Positions 40,001-52,400 of a stretch of 64,000 nucleotides of DNA are shown here, piece by piece (within the stretch, counting starts at the first letter, position 1; each line of letters starts with the position of its first letter). Below the pieces are notes generated by a model. The model was not told the origin of the DNA and did no database searches. It saw only the letters and a list, made by a program, of their open reading frames with translations. The position numbers were made by a program, and so were the translations under genes. This DNA comes from Dryococelus australis (taxonomy: Eukaryota; Arthropoda; Insecta; Phasmatodea; Phasmatidae), in assembly GCA_029891345.1 (NCBI GenBank), contig CM056994.1, positions 138,964,457 to 139,028,456 on the forward strand. Direction: 5' to 3'.

Positions 40001-41157
40001 TTATTATGTTTACAGTAGTAGTCAACTATGAAGAAACTATTTCATTAACATCATTCCCTATTACCTGAATATAAATTAACATATTTGATTTTTCAATTAT
40101 TTTATATCCTGGAGCGACAAATCATGTAAATTCGTGTAATTTGTTAGTTGGTTTTCCATTTAAACACGAACTGCCAACAATATTTACGTTTTTGCAGCAT
40201 ACAACAACTGATAAATTATTAAAATTTTTTTACGATTATTGTATTTGATTACCTGGATAAACTTTCCACTCGTTACCTTACATGGATGCAATTTAATCAT
40301 ATTGCGCGAAATCAATATATCAAGATTACTACACATTTCACTATTTAACTATGTGGGTTACCACGTAATAATGAATTAACATAATCCAGCTCACTACTCC
40401 TAATAAATGTTTCCAGGCCTTCGATTTCGTATCAGTCAACAGTTATGACCATGGTTGGTTTCTGAGGTAAATCATGTCTCATTAACATGCCTCGAAAATA
40501 TGGAATTTTAAGTTCCATTGCAAATGCAAAAAAGTCTTTATTGGCGAGTGCACGATTTGCGAGTGTTTCTACATCTTTCTCCACGTGGTTCTCTGCATCG
40601 AGATTTTTTCAAAGAACCTTTTATGGTTTTGTATGGTCAAAGAAACATCTCCTTCCCAGTTGGCTTAATCGTTCTACAAATGGTTGAATCCCCACCCATT
40701 AAAGCTCCTAAGGCAGATAATGCTGGAAAACGTACTTAAACAGGCCGCCTTTTTTCTTTCCTTTTACGAGGTGGTGTTCTCTTTGGCCTGCAACGTCCCA
40801 TATCTCTTTTTACCTTAGCGCTCAATTTTTGTACCTATAACCCAAGTTTCAACCTTTTCACCAGTTGAGGAACTGGAACTCTTTCTAATGTAGTCAGCTG
40901 TATCAGCCAAAATCGTGGCTGCTATATGACGAAGTTTTAAATTGTTTGTTTAAGCATAAGTGATATTGTGCTGTTTGCAGGCATTAACTGAGAAATGTAT
41001 TATTTAATCGTTTTGAGCGAATTTTTTTCTCAAGTTTCATTCCTGGTCCACATAAATTATAATTATGTAAATGGCAATTAATTAATTAATGTGTTTAAAG
41101 CCCCACTACCTTGCTTGATGCATTTAGTACGATACATTATTTACAACTAAATGTGAT

Positions 41158-41223
<66 letters not shown>

Positions 41224-42512
41224 TACACAATTTTTATGTTAATACGTAACTGTTTGTTTACAATGATAGTTGTAAAGTAAAACATAGAACTTCCCATAAA
41301 TAATAAGTGGAACTTCTTCGTACTGGTAGACATGCGTTTTACTATCGCTGTTATATCATCCAAATCGACTAAAGATTGAAAATGTGAATTTGTATTCGAA
41401 AACATTCCAACAAGACACATATAGACGCTTAGCAAATATTTTGTCATCAATTGAAGGAATGCATTTTTTCCTTTCAATATTAAAGACGAAATTATAAGTC
41501 CACGTGAAGCTTCACCTAATTCAGTGTATATTTATTAGATGATGTCTGGCGTGAGCTGCAAGGTGAGATTCAACAGCACCTCAGTTTTGGTAGATATTCG
41601 GAATTTGACTGTTTCTATATTTTGCAGGGTAAGCCTGAATTCGTAAACTTAATTTGCGGGACAATTGGAATATAATTGTTTTCTATATAGAGCATTTAAA
41701 TTTACAACACATTAATTATCACCATTTTTTAAGGGACATGTGATTTGCAAAGTTTAAAGAGATATGTTTTTATTATTGGAAAAACCAGAATGGCTTTATT
41801 GTAATTATTAGTGATCTTGCCCAATAAAACAGGAGATATAGGTGTAGAGTTAATTTAATTATTCCTGAGGAAGAATGAGTATTTCAATGCTCAGATGAAG
41901 TGGAATAATATGTAGTCATTGCAACACTTGTTTAACCAGAACTCCCAAAGGGAATTGTGACTTGAACGGACATATTTTACTTAATGATAGTGCGCAAGTA
42001 AAAGACAGCAACGCAGCAAATAAACGATTTGTATAAAGTTTAAACACAATAACGTTAGATGTTTCTAAATCGCAAACAGCTGATATACGAAATACATTAA
42101 TGAAGTTAAGTGATGCGATTTGAAATGTTTATAAGAAATATAGATTAATTTTAGAAATTATACCTAATATTCTGGATGCAATGCAAAAAATTGAAATGAA
42201 AATACACAAATGTGTATATCGCTTAATAAGGGGATTTATCATGGTATCAATCACTCTTATTACAGCGCAACTAAGACATTGGAAGAGGAGATGAACACTA
42301 GATCAAAATCTTCCATTATGAGCGCAGATCTACAAAAAAAAAGTGAGGGTTCGAAATCATGATTAATCATTGTACATAATAATTTGCAAACGCGATTTGA
42401 AAGTAAATTATATGTTGTTTTAAATAAAGTTGATAAATTAAAAAGAGCATAGAATACTCGCTACTCGCAGTGATGCTGCATGTTGCAGCTTTAAAACAAC
42501 TGCAATTGATTA

Positions 42513-42580
<68 letters not shown>

Positions 42581-45500
42581 CATATATATAGGAAGTTTCT
42601 GAATTAGACAGAGAAACTTCGTGAGATGATTACTTATGTGAAAATAAGTAGAAAAGTCCCTAAAAAGTAGGATTTTAAAATGTATTTTTGCATAATATCG
42701 GAAACTAAGTGAAATAAATCTAAAATTATCTGACCATTGTTGTTAATGGGAACTTCAACCAAGGGGGATCAGGCCCCACCGTCTTGGATTTTCACAATTT
42801 TTGCCATAATTTCCAATTAAGTATGTTCAACGAAATTTTCCGCGTGAGATCACATATATAATATTTTCTAAGGCCTTTTTGAACTATCTAAACTCGACCA
42901 AGTTCATTAATTTTTCACTAGTGACTTCCGGCAAGAAAGTAGTAATTTTTACTTGCGAGAAGTTAAAGTAATTATCCTGGAAAGAAAAGTTTTGTAATAT
43001 ATGTTTTATAACATGTACAAATAAGTGTCCTTTGCCGTGTCGACGCCAAAAATAAAATATAAAATCTGTGAAGCATATTACAGCGAAAATGCGATAAATC
43101 CACGATGGCGAGGATTGGTCCCTCTTAAGAGCTAACTCACATTTATGACTTACCTCGTACAGGAAATAACATGTGTGGCTACCTTGTTTTTCCTGGAGTA
43201 ACACACCTCCCGGATGCCCTCGGGGTGGTGATTTCCATCTTTGAGGGCAACCAGCCTGTAACGATGTGTAAGGTGGGGGTTTCCTGGATGCCTCTATTGG
43301 AAGGTCCGGGCAACCAGCTTGTAATGGGTGTAAAGCGTGGGTATGACAGACAGCTATTGTCCGGAGTAACTGAGGGGGGCCAGCCTGTAATGGGTGTAGG
43401 CTCTGCCTGGTAGGAGCAGTGTTGACCAGGGGAAGCACACTCCCTCTATGCCTAGTTTACGTCCATGATTTGTCATTCTTTAGGCCTGGTTGGGTTACGG
43501 TAGTCAATTGGAAGCCTAGCACCCGCATGTACTGGAATCTGTGGGGCTTCAGGTGAGCTTAAGGCCTGGCACTGCTGACGTAAAGGAAACAAAGGAAACA
43601 GGCTCCCTGCCCCTCACTGGTGGTCTGTATCATGCTGGAAGTTCGCTGTAAGCAGCTGGTCTGAGAAGTTTCGAAGCTATTGCCAGCTCTAGTGTCGGAG
43701 ATTAAGTTGACGTGTGAAATTAGGATGGTCTAGTGAGGCGTCTAAAGCCTTTCCTAGCCCAAGGGAACCCACTAACTCCTTGTGGTACTGACGGGTAACC
43801 TCTTTCAGAGGTTAGCATAAATGGGAAACTGCCGGGCATTCCCTATACCTCTGTGTTAAAAAGGGGCATCTGGCTCCCATGCAAAGCTTGAATCATGGGC
43901 AATTATGATGGTGGTGCATGGTAACAGGCTGGTCGACTCCTTGACTGTCAGAGGAGTACCTTTGGGGAACACCCTGGGACAATGGGCGGGCCCTTTTCGG
44001 TGCGACTTCTATTGATACTTTTGGTGTAAGGCAATTGCCGTATCGGGGAGGGGGGCGTGGTCTTATTTTTATACGGTGTAAAACCCTGGATAAAAAAATA
44101 AGGACGAGCATGTGCTGACCTCATTTACTGTTGGGTTCCCAGAGGTAAGAATGAGGAAGGACTCCCACGGGCAGTGGTTGGAAGATCGCACCGGCGTGTC
44201 TATGTCTATGACAGGCACAATAAATATCTTTTAGATAATAACAACATTATATTATACTTGGGGTAATCATAGCCGGCTGGTAGGCAAATAGTGGAACTTA
44301 CTTCGTTAAGACTCTATGAAGCTGAGCCCAAATACCCAAACATTGAGATTTCTATATCATAACATATCAGTGATGGCGACCAGCTGAGGACTGGAGCAAT
44401 AATAAAAAATGTGTTGTTGTTGTTATTCTCAACTCTTTTTACATTCAAGAATCTCGAACATTTGATGATGAATTGTTGAGTGGCATCAACTAAGTAACAA
44501 TATTTTCCCTCGTGTCGCAACTAGTCAGGACCCACCGTTTACATGTGAAATGCACACAAATATTCGTTCGCAGCGATTCAGTGCCTAGTACATAAACAAT
44601 ACAATCTACATTTGCGTTCAAAACACTGCGTGTCCACTGCACAGATGGCTGCTTATTTGTTTCTGGTGACAATTTTAATGTATTCCTTGTATTGTAGGTT
44701 TGAATGGTATTTTTTGCAAATCATAAAATAATTAAAATTAAATTGTAGTTCTTCGAAAAATGTGTTCCGTGACGGGGAACGTCAACCTAAGAGCAAACCC
44801 TTATAAATTAACCCCCCTTCCCGCACCCAACCATAATGAAGATAACAGGGGTGGCCACCCTCTTGTTGCATACATCGTTTTTACCATCAGGAATTGTGAA
44901 TGTGTTATGCTCGTTTATTGAGCAGTAACATCTACGTAACAGAAATGTTTCTCTTGTTGCAACAACCTAGGATCCACCATTTTCACAATATCAGAAGGAA
45001 AAAGTGATGGGATGCGTGATAATGCCTGCTAGGTAGGCAGTACATTAAAACAAGTACTTGTTCAAATGCATCAACCTAAGGGAGGGTACATTCACATTTC
45101 GCCAACACCAGCGATAGTGCCTAACACGTGTTTAATAACGATAAGAGTGAGGAGGCTGTGTCAAAATAATCACTTGGAAGAACCATTTGAATCACATTTA
45201 TTAACATATACAACAATACAAAGGTGAGAAAATAGAAACGAATAAACCACTACAGAGAGAAGTGTGTCACGTGTTCGACCCAGTCACATAATCATAGCTG
45301 ATGCTCAAAATGTGCACCATTAAATTATATGCACTGAGCGCATCTGTGATGCACTGACTGACCCATGTTGTCAAATATTCCTTCTGTAGCTGCGATTTGA
45401 CAAGATACGATGGAGATACGAGCCTCTAGATCCTCTATGCGGTTCACCGGGGTCTCGTATACAAGTGAATGCATTTCACCCCACAGGAAACAGGAAGAAG

Positions 45501-48500
45501 TCCAGTGCTGAAAGGTCCGGTAAGCATGGCGGCCATTTAAGAGCCCCACTTCCTCTTCAAGACCTATCCAATGGTCCGCAAACCTGGCGTTCCGGTAGTC
45601 TCGCACAGCTTCAACGAAATGGGCAGGCGCATCATCCTGATGCCTGCATTATTATATTTCGTATGGATTCATGTCGTCCCACAAATTCATATTTCGTGAG
45701 TTAAAGAATCCGTCATGTGTGAAGCATGCTTCGTTGGTGAATAGGACACATTTCGCGAACCCCAGCTCAGCTTGACAGTGTTGGATATACCATCGAGCCA
45801 ACTGTAAGTGTCGTGGGTGGTCATGAGGTTCCATCACATGCATCTGGTGCGGATGATAGGGGAACAGTCACTGAACACGAAGCAGTCCCCACACATTTGC
45901 TGGACTCAATCGTATTCTGTGCGCAATGGTAAGTGTGCTGGTTGCTGGATTCTGCTCAACGCGCCGTAGAGTGTCTTCCTCAAAGGCAGGAGTTCTCACA
46001 GTATGACGACGACTCTGTCCGTCAGCTCTGGTAAACTGTCCCTTTTCCCGGAGATGTCGATCAACAGATGCAAACATGGTATGGTACGGAACACGTCAGT
46101 TTGGATGCCGCTCTTGATGAATACGGTATGCTCCACGTCGGTTTCCACGAGCATCTCCGTACACCTGCACCATGTCGGTGAGTTCTGTCCAAGTAAACCT
46201 CTCCATTAGATTTGATGTTGAGTCATAAACACTGCACACTACACTACCTCACACTTCAGCCTAGCAAATGCACACTGTCATGCTTTCTCTATTGCCGGCG
46301 CTTTTGTACAGGCTGTTCAAAGTAAACTGAAAACCACTGAATGCCCTGCTTGAGATCTATTTGTTTGCACATCACGTATTCTTAAACTATATGTGAAATC
46401 AACATCGCCATTGACCTGATAACTTGATTTCAGCGCCATTCAAGTGAAACTGTGAAATTATTTGGAAAGTAAATATTTTACACATTGTCTAATTCTTACA
46501 TGTACATGTATTAAAAAATAACATAAAGCAAAATACATTATTCCGATATTGACAAACGTTTAGGTTATATTTATAATCCAATGTTAAAATGTGGGACTAC
46601 TTTACCTGTGTCATTGCCAGCGCCACTGGATTCATGAAACTTAGTGTGCTTGTTAGAATATGCATGTAGGGGCTGTAATAAGTTTTAAAGGTTGATTTCA
46701 AAAGTGCTCAATTAACCGTGAAGAACTTATAATAGATGGTGTTCCCTAACTAGCAGGCATGGTCATGCACCCATCACTTTTGCCTTCTGATATCGTGAAA
46801 ATGGCGGGTCCTAGGTTGTTGCAACAAGAGGACCATTTCTGTTACGTAGGTGTTATTGCTCAATAAATAAGCATTTCGCGTTCACAATTCCTGATGGGAA
46901 AACTGTTGTAAGTAACAAGAGGGTGGCCACCCCTGTTATCTTCATTATGGAATGGCATGGAAGAGGGGGCGGGGTGGCATTAATATGGGTTTGCTCTTAG
47001 GTTGATGTTCCTGGTTACATAACACAATATTCGAAGAATTGTAATTTCATTAACTTCTTTTACGATTTGCAAAAATACTATTCAAACCTACAATACAAGG
47101 AATACATACAAACTGTCGCCAGAAACAAATAAGCAGCCATCTGTGCAGTGAACACGCAGCGTTTTGTACAAAAACATATTTAGTATTGCCTATGTGCTAG
47201 GCACTGAATCGCTGCACAGGAATATTTTTGTATGTTTTACATGCAAATGGTGGGTCCTGGGCAGTTGCGACAAGAGGACCAATTTAGTTACTTAGGCCAG
47301 GCTGCTCAATATCGAAATTCCTGACTTTAAAAGAATTGCCAGGAAAAATAGGGTGGCCACCCCTGCTATTTCCTGTGTGGGGAAAAGTATTTATGCCAGT
47401 TAGCTCTTAAGTTTAGGAGCCCATTAACAGAGAACAATGATCAGAGAATTGAAATTTCATTTCACTTTGTTTCCAAAAAAAATGTAAAAATACTTTTCAA
47501 ACTGTTACTTTTCAATGACTTAAAACTCCCTTAATATTCAGTTTCGTTAGTACATGTCCTTTGTATTTTCTATTTATTTTTACATTAGGTATCACATCAT
47601 GACGTTTGTTGGACTAATTGAGAAACAAGCCGTTTATTTTTATATTCAGGACGAGTCCCTCAAAAGCGGCCCCATGGTACATGTGAGTAAAGGAGCGAAA
47701 GGAATGAGGAAATACAGACAAATCTGACAACATACAGAGTAAGGTGCTGGAAGTGTCCACCAAGTGACCTTGAGGCATGCTGCGTGCAGCTCCCGCATGC
47801 TACGGTCGGTTGAGTGAAGGGCAGCGACGAGCAACGATGTTAGTGTGTTTTGGTGCATCGACATGGTGTTGGCTGTTCAGCAGCGCATTTTTGTGGTGGG
47901 GACATATGCATGCCACGGTTCTTGGAAGAAGTGTGCTGAATTGTTTCAAACGGAATTTGAGGTGGGTGGGGTTGCAGCGAAGCTCCCTGCCAAATCAGTT
48001 ATGCAGAAACTGGTTGCAAAATGGCGTGCAACCAGATCTGTGCTGAATAAGCAAAAGTTTCGTCGAAAGACTGTCCGCAGTGAGGAAAAGGTGGCCGATG
48101 CAGCGCTGATAAAAACACGCAGTCCATGTCAATATTCTCGGCATTTGGTGCAACAGTTGCAGGTGTCCTAGTCCACCACTGCACGAGTCCTGATGCAATA
48201 TCTGCACCTGCCCATGTACAAATTTACTGTGGTGCATGTGTACAAGGCAGCTCGAGTGCAGTTCTGTGAGTGGTTTCTGTCCAATATTACTCTGGAGGTG
48301 TTTCAGGATGTATATTTATTCTTTTCCGATGAAGCAATGGTTCCATCTGTCAGGGTATGTAAACTCTCAGAATATGCGCTATTGGTCAGGTGATAATCCA
48401 CATGTATTGATGGAAGCTCCACTGCATCCTCAGAAACTCTGTCTGGTGTGCCATGTCGTCATGCCACATCATCCCCGTGTTCTTCCATGAGACTGTAAAC

Positions 48501-49432
48501 TCGGCTCGTTACATCAAACACATTTTCGATGTTTTTGTGGAACAACTGACGGAGAATGAGCGCAACAATGTTTACTTTCAGCAGGATGGAGTCATGGCGC
48601 ATATTGCACATGCAACAATCACGCGCATTGAGTCGGTGTTCCAGTCGGTGTTCCAGTCTGATCATGTCATCAGCCACGGAGCAAACCAACCTACGCCACC
48701 CCGTTCTCCAGATTTTTCCGTCTGTGATTCCATCTTGTGGGGCGCTTTAAAGGGACAGGTTTACAGTATAAACTCGCACACACTCGAAGAACTCCAGGCT
48801 AACATTCTACCAGCCATCATGCAGCATGTCCTCGCCCGTGCCTTACGCGAAATTTTCGTGTCGTCTGGACACTTGCCTCGAGGTCAATTGCGGCCACTTC
48901 CTGCACCTACTCTAGGTATTTTGTTGTCTTACTGGAATGTATTTCCTCATTTCTTTGCTCCGTTACACACTCATCCCAAAGGGCCTCTTTTAAAGGATTC
49001 GCCCGGTATATGCGATATATATGAATGTATGCGTATATATATGTATATATAATGTAATGAAAGTGTAATATAAAATATGTTTGTCACTACTTCAGAGTTA
49101 TGCATTGTTATAAGTACGTTAAAAGAAAAGTATTACAAGCCAAGTTTGCACAAATAAGGCAAGATGTTTTAAATTAGTAAGTATTTCGACCTGTTAAGAG
49201 TTGAATGGATGCCTTCCATGCAGCAATTCTTTAATTCTAATGATAGAATACTTGAAATTAAGTTGGAGCTGTCTTTAAAAAAAAATTGGTAATTGGCCAT
49301 CTTTATCAATTAACTTGTAAACATTTATCCTTAAAAAAGTTTTTGCTAGTTTATGATAAAACATTTGGCAACAAACATATGGTATCTAGGAGATTCAGTA
49401 ATTAAAATTTTACCTCAAGATAAATCTCAAAT

Positions 49433-49488
<56 letters not shown>

Positions 49489-52400
49489 TTATAAAACTAA
49501 TGCAAGTCAAGAACTGTTTGAACAATTGTTTAAAAAATTCCCAAATGGTAGTTCTGACTCTAACCTGGAGAAATGCAAAATTCTTGTAATATTGTGTAAA
49601 AAGGCAAAGTGAGTGTGGGTGTGCTGTTTTGAGTATAAATGCATATTTCTGAGTCAGTGAGTACCGACTTCTACTTCCTACTTTGTTTTTCAATGTCAAG
49701 CAGGACTGATGGCACTTTCTCAGGTTATGGAGTGGGTTGATATGGAAGAGTATTTTAGCATTTCAATATAAGAAATTGAAGAACATATTTATTCGACTTG
49801 GAAGAAGAATTTCATAATACACATGATGAAATGCTGAACTTCCGGGTTGATCACAAGAAGCATCTGTTTGGCGATAAAGGCATGTATCTTTGCATGCAGC
49901 ATGGCAAGAAATGGGATGTGGAGTAATTAAGCCTGTTGATCCATGGTCTTCTGTCATGAGGGAGGAGAAACATACCGCTGGTGCAATGGGCTACTTGAAC
50001 CCATCCATGTTAATTGCCACCTCCACTTGGAACGTTTACCCACCTCTTGTGATGTCTACCACCATCGCCTCTGCGGGAACCTAAACAGAACACGTGGAGC
50101 CGTCAGCAAGTCCTGTCATTATTGCCACCCCCTCCCCTGCTGAGGGATGTGTCAAGCCACCTGCCATCGCCACCTCCGTGGGGGCTGCTAAGGGATGCGT
50201 CGAGCCACCCATTATGACTGCAGCTGCCACCCCCACCATCACCATGCCTTAGAGGAGGAAGTTGTCAACCTCTCGCCTGTGAGAAAAAAACTACAGGAGT
50301 TTTTGAACTTCCATGTAATGGGTACAAGGATAATACTCCTTTATCTCTCTGGCACTGAAATGGAGTACCCAGGATGTCAGGGCACATATCACATCACCCT
50401 CACCTCGAAAGGCGACAGTTTGTTTATCATCTTGGTGCATTAGAGAAAGATTTTCCATGCATGCATATATCAGTGTAATTGAGGGTGGTGAAGAATTTTT
50501 AGGAGTTTTATATAATATATTCCATGATGATTAATTTTTTCAAGTAATAAAATGTTTTATTGCATCTTAATTTTAAATGTTTTAGTGTATATTTTTTAAC
50601 ACACTTTTACTTCAAAATTTACAGTGAAATTAATGAATCTTAAATGATGGTTGCATGCAGATTTTAACAAACATTTCATAAAAATTCAATATGTATTAAT
50701 TTAAAATGAGAATTGTATGCTGATATTTAACAATATTTTCATAAAAATTCAATAAGTATTAATTTTGAATGATAATAGCATGCTGATTTACAACAATCTT
50801 TTCTTCAAAAATTATATTAAGATTCACTTAGTTTTTTTTTTTTAACTAAAGGAATTCTTTTAAATGTAAACTGTTTTTTTCCCACATTATGACAGTTCCA
50901 CATGTCCATTTCATTCGGCATTAAATTGTTTTGTAAATCGGTTTTTTTTAGTCAGTGCATCGATAAAGAAGAATGTTATAACTTTCCATTAGGCGTGCCC
51001 CTTCTCAAACATGAATGGGTGCCATGCACCTGTGAGGTGCTTCTCGTCTTTACTTCACCAAAATCCCCAGTGGAGAATAGTTTTCATTGAAATACCTTGT
51101 AAATTTGGTTGTAAATATGATACAGATTAAAAATACAAATATTAAATATTATTTAATTAAATTTATAAACCATTTGTTCATAATGTACAATGGTATATAA
51201 TTACATTAATAATAAAACTAGATACAAAATATACAGCAATAGGTAAGGAACTAGGAATCATAATAAAGTGCTTTTGGTAGGATTTTCAAACAGAATAAAA
51301 TGTAAATATAAAAAATAAATGAGTAAAATATATTAATAAATATAATATGTAAGGTTCCATGCACTGACTCTTACCTGGGAATACCATTTTGTATTTCATA
51401 CCAGCCAAATCATTCATGACACATATAATAAAATTAAACTTTTTTCTCATATGGAAAAGTGCCCAGAAATCAATACGCCATAACTTAAAAAAAAATTCTC
51501 AGAAGACAAAAAAGGATGGTCCCTGTGTCTTTCCCTGCTCTCTGGTTTTCTCTGACTGTCCCCTTACACTTACTCACTGTCCACTTCCAGATTATCTGGG
51601 AAAGTTGTCTTACAAACGTCACACACTTTACAAAATACAGTAGCATGACCCAAACACAAATATTTTCGAAAAGTAGCACAACAATATTTGGTATGTTTAC
51701 ATTGTTTATCTTCACTTCAAGGCTCACATAATTTCCTCTTATTGTTCTGGTTAATATTCTCTTGTGATTTTTTGCCAGATGCTGTACATCTGAGAGACTG
51801 TGTAATGACCTCTATCGATCTGTGCCGAAGTGTTACAGGCAGATTTGGTTTTTCAGCATTGTGTCGAGCCATTTCCTCTGTAACGAAACCTTTAGCCAGC
51901 TGGCGCAAAAAGGTCCTGTGGTTGGTTATATCAAAACCGTTCCCAGAGTTAATTACCGGGGTGTTGATACTGACCATATTTAGCATGGCAAAAAAGTACC
52001 GTAGGCCATCGCCGAACATTTCTCACCTCCTTTAGTCTCGTAAGATTATGACCCCTGGTATTTTCGAAGGCTCTGTTGCATCATAAATCGCATCGTCGAA
52101 GTGAAGGCTGGATATGAGAATTGAATTTTTGTTCTATGTAGAAACATAGGAATTTAATGTCCTTTCTTTCCTGAACCCAAAAATAATACACGATTCACTT
52201 CGGTTTGCAACATGTTTGAATTTATTTGGAATTAGTCATTTATTATTTTTCAGTGTGGCAACAATGGATAGTTTTTTTTTCTGCTAGTTCACTCAGAAGG
52301 GTTGCATTACTGAACCAATTATAAGTAGTAATATTTCGTCCTGAGTTTAGTACTGGCATTACCATCCAGTGAACAACATCTCTACAATGATTACTGACAG

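Larger units (their letters stand above)
37046..40810 (-). mobile_element. Maverick/Polinton (adintovirus-like) remnant in intron 5
   Basis: Four gene traces on one strand: minor capsid-like peptide, adenain-like protease start, double jelly-roll capsid-like segment, and a family B DNA polymerase with a Cys/His-rich nuclease-like motif. They fit the relative order I know from arthropod Polintons. Every part is broken by stops, and the remnant covers under a quarter of a complete element. No terminal repeats or integrase were found. It is fossil and non-functional. Confidence 0.65.
42640..47530. mobile_element. DUF4817-type DNA transposon with about 0.8-kb inverted termini
   Basis: The right arm (46730-47530) is matched in reverse complement by three left blocks, 42640-42772, 43112-43198 and 44428-45060, which together give an arm of similar length. 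Landmarks are 'ggtggccacccctgttatcttcattatgg' (46925) with its complement at 44830-44860, 'caggacccacc' (44526) with 'ggtgggtcctg' (47250), 'cttaagagctaac' (43122) with its complement near 47405, and 'ggaaactaagtgaaat' (42700) with its complement near 47470. Within an arm, sequence repeats at about 0.4 kb (46920-47090 against 47340-47500). The transposase lies between the arms on the minus strand. Confidence 0.75.

Noticed and set aside
42884..43438. 184-codon minus-strand ORF
   Set aside because: It crosses the boundary between an arm block and two insertions, and the translation reflects the subrepeats (PLQAG units).
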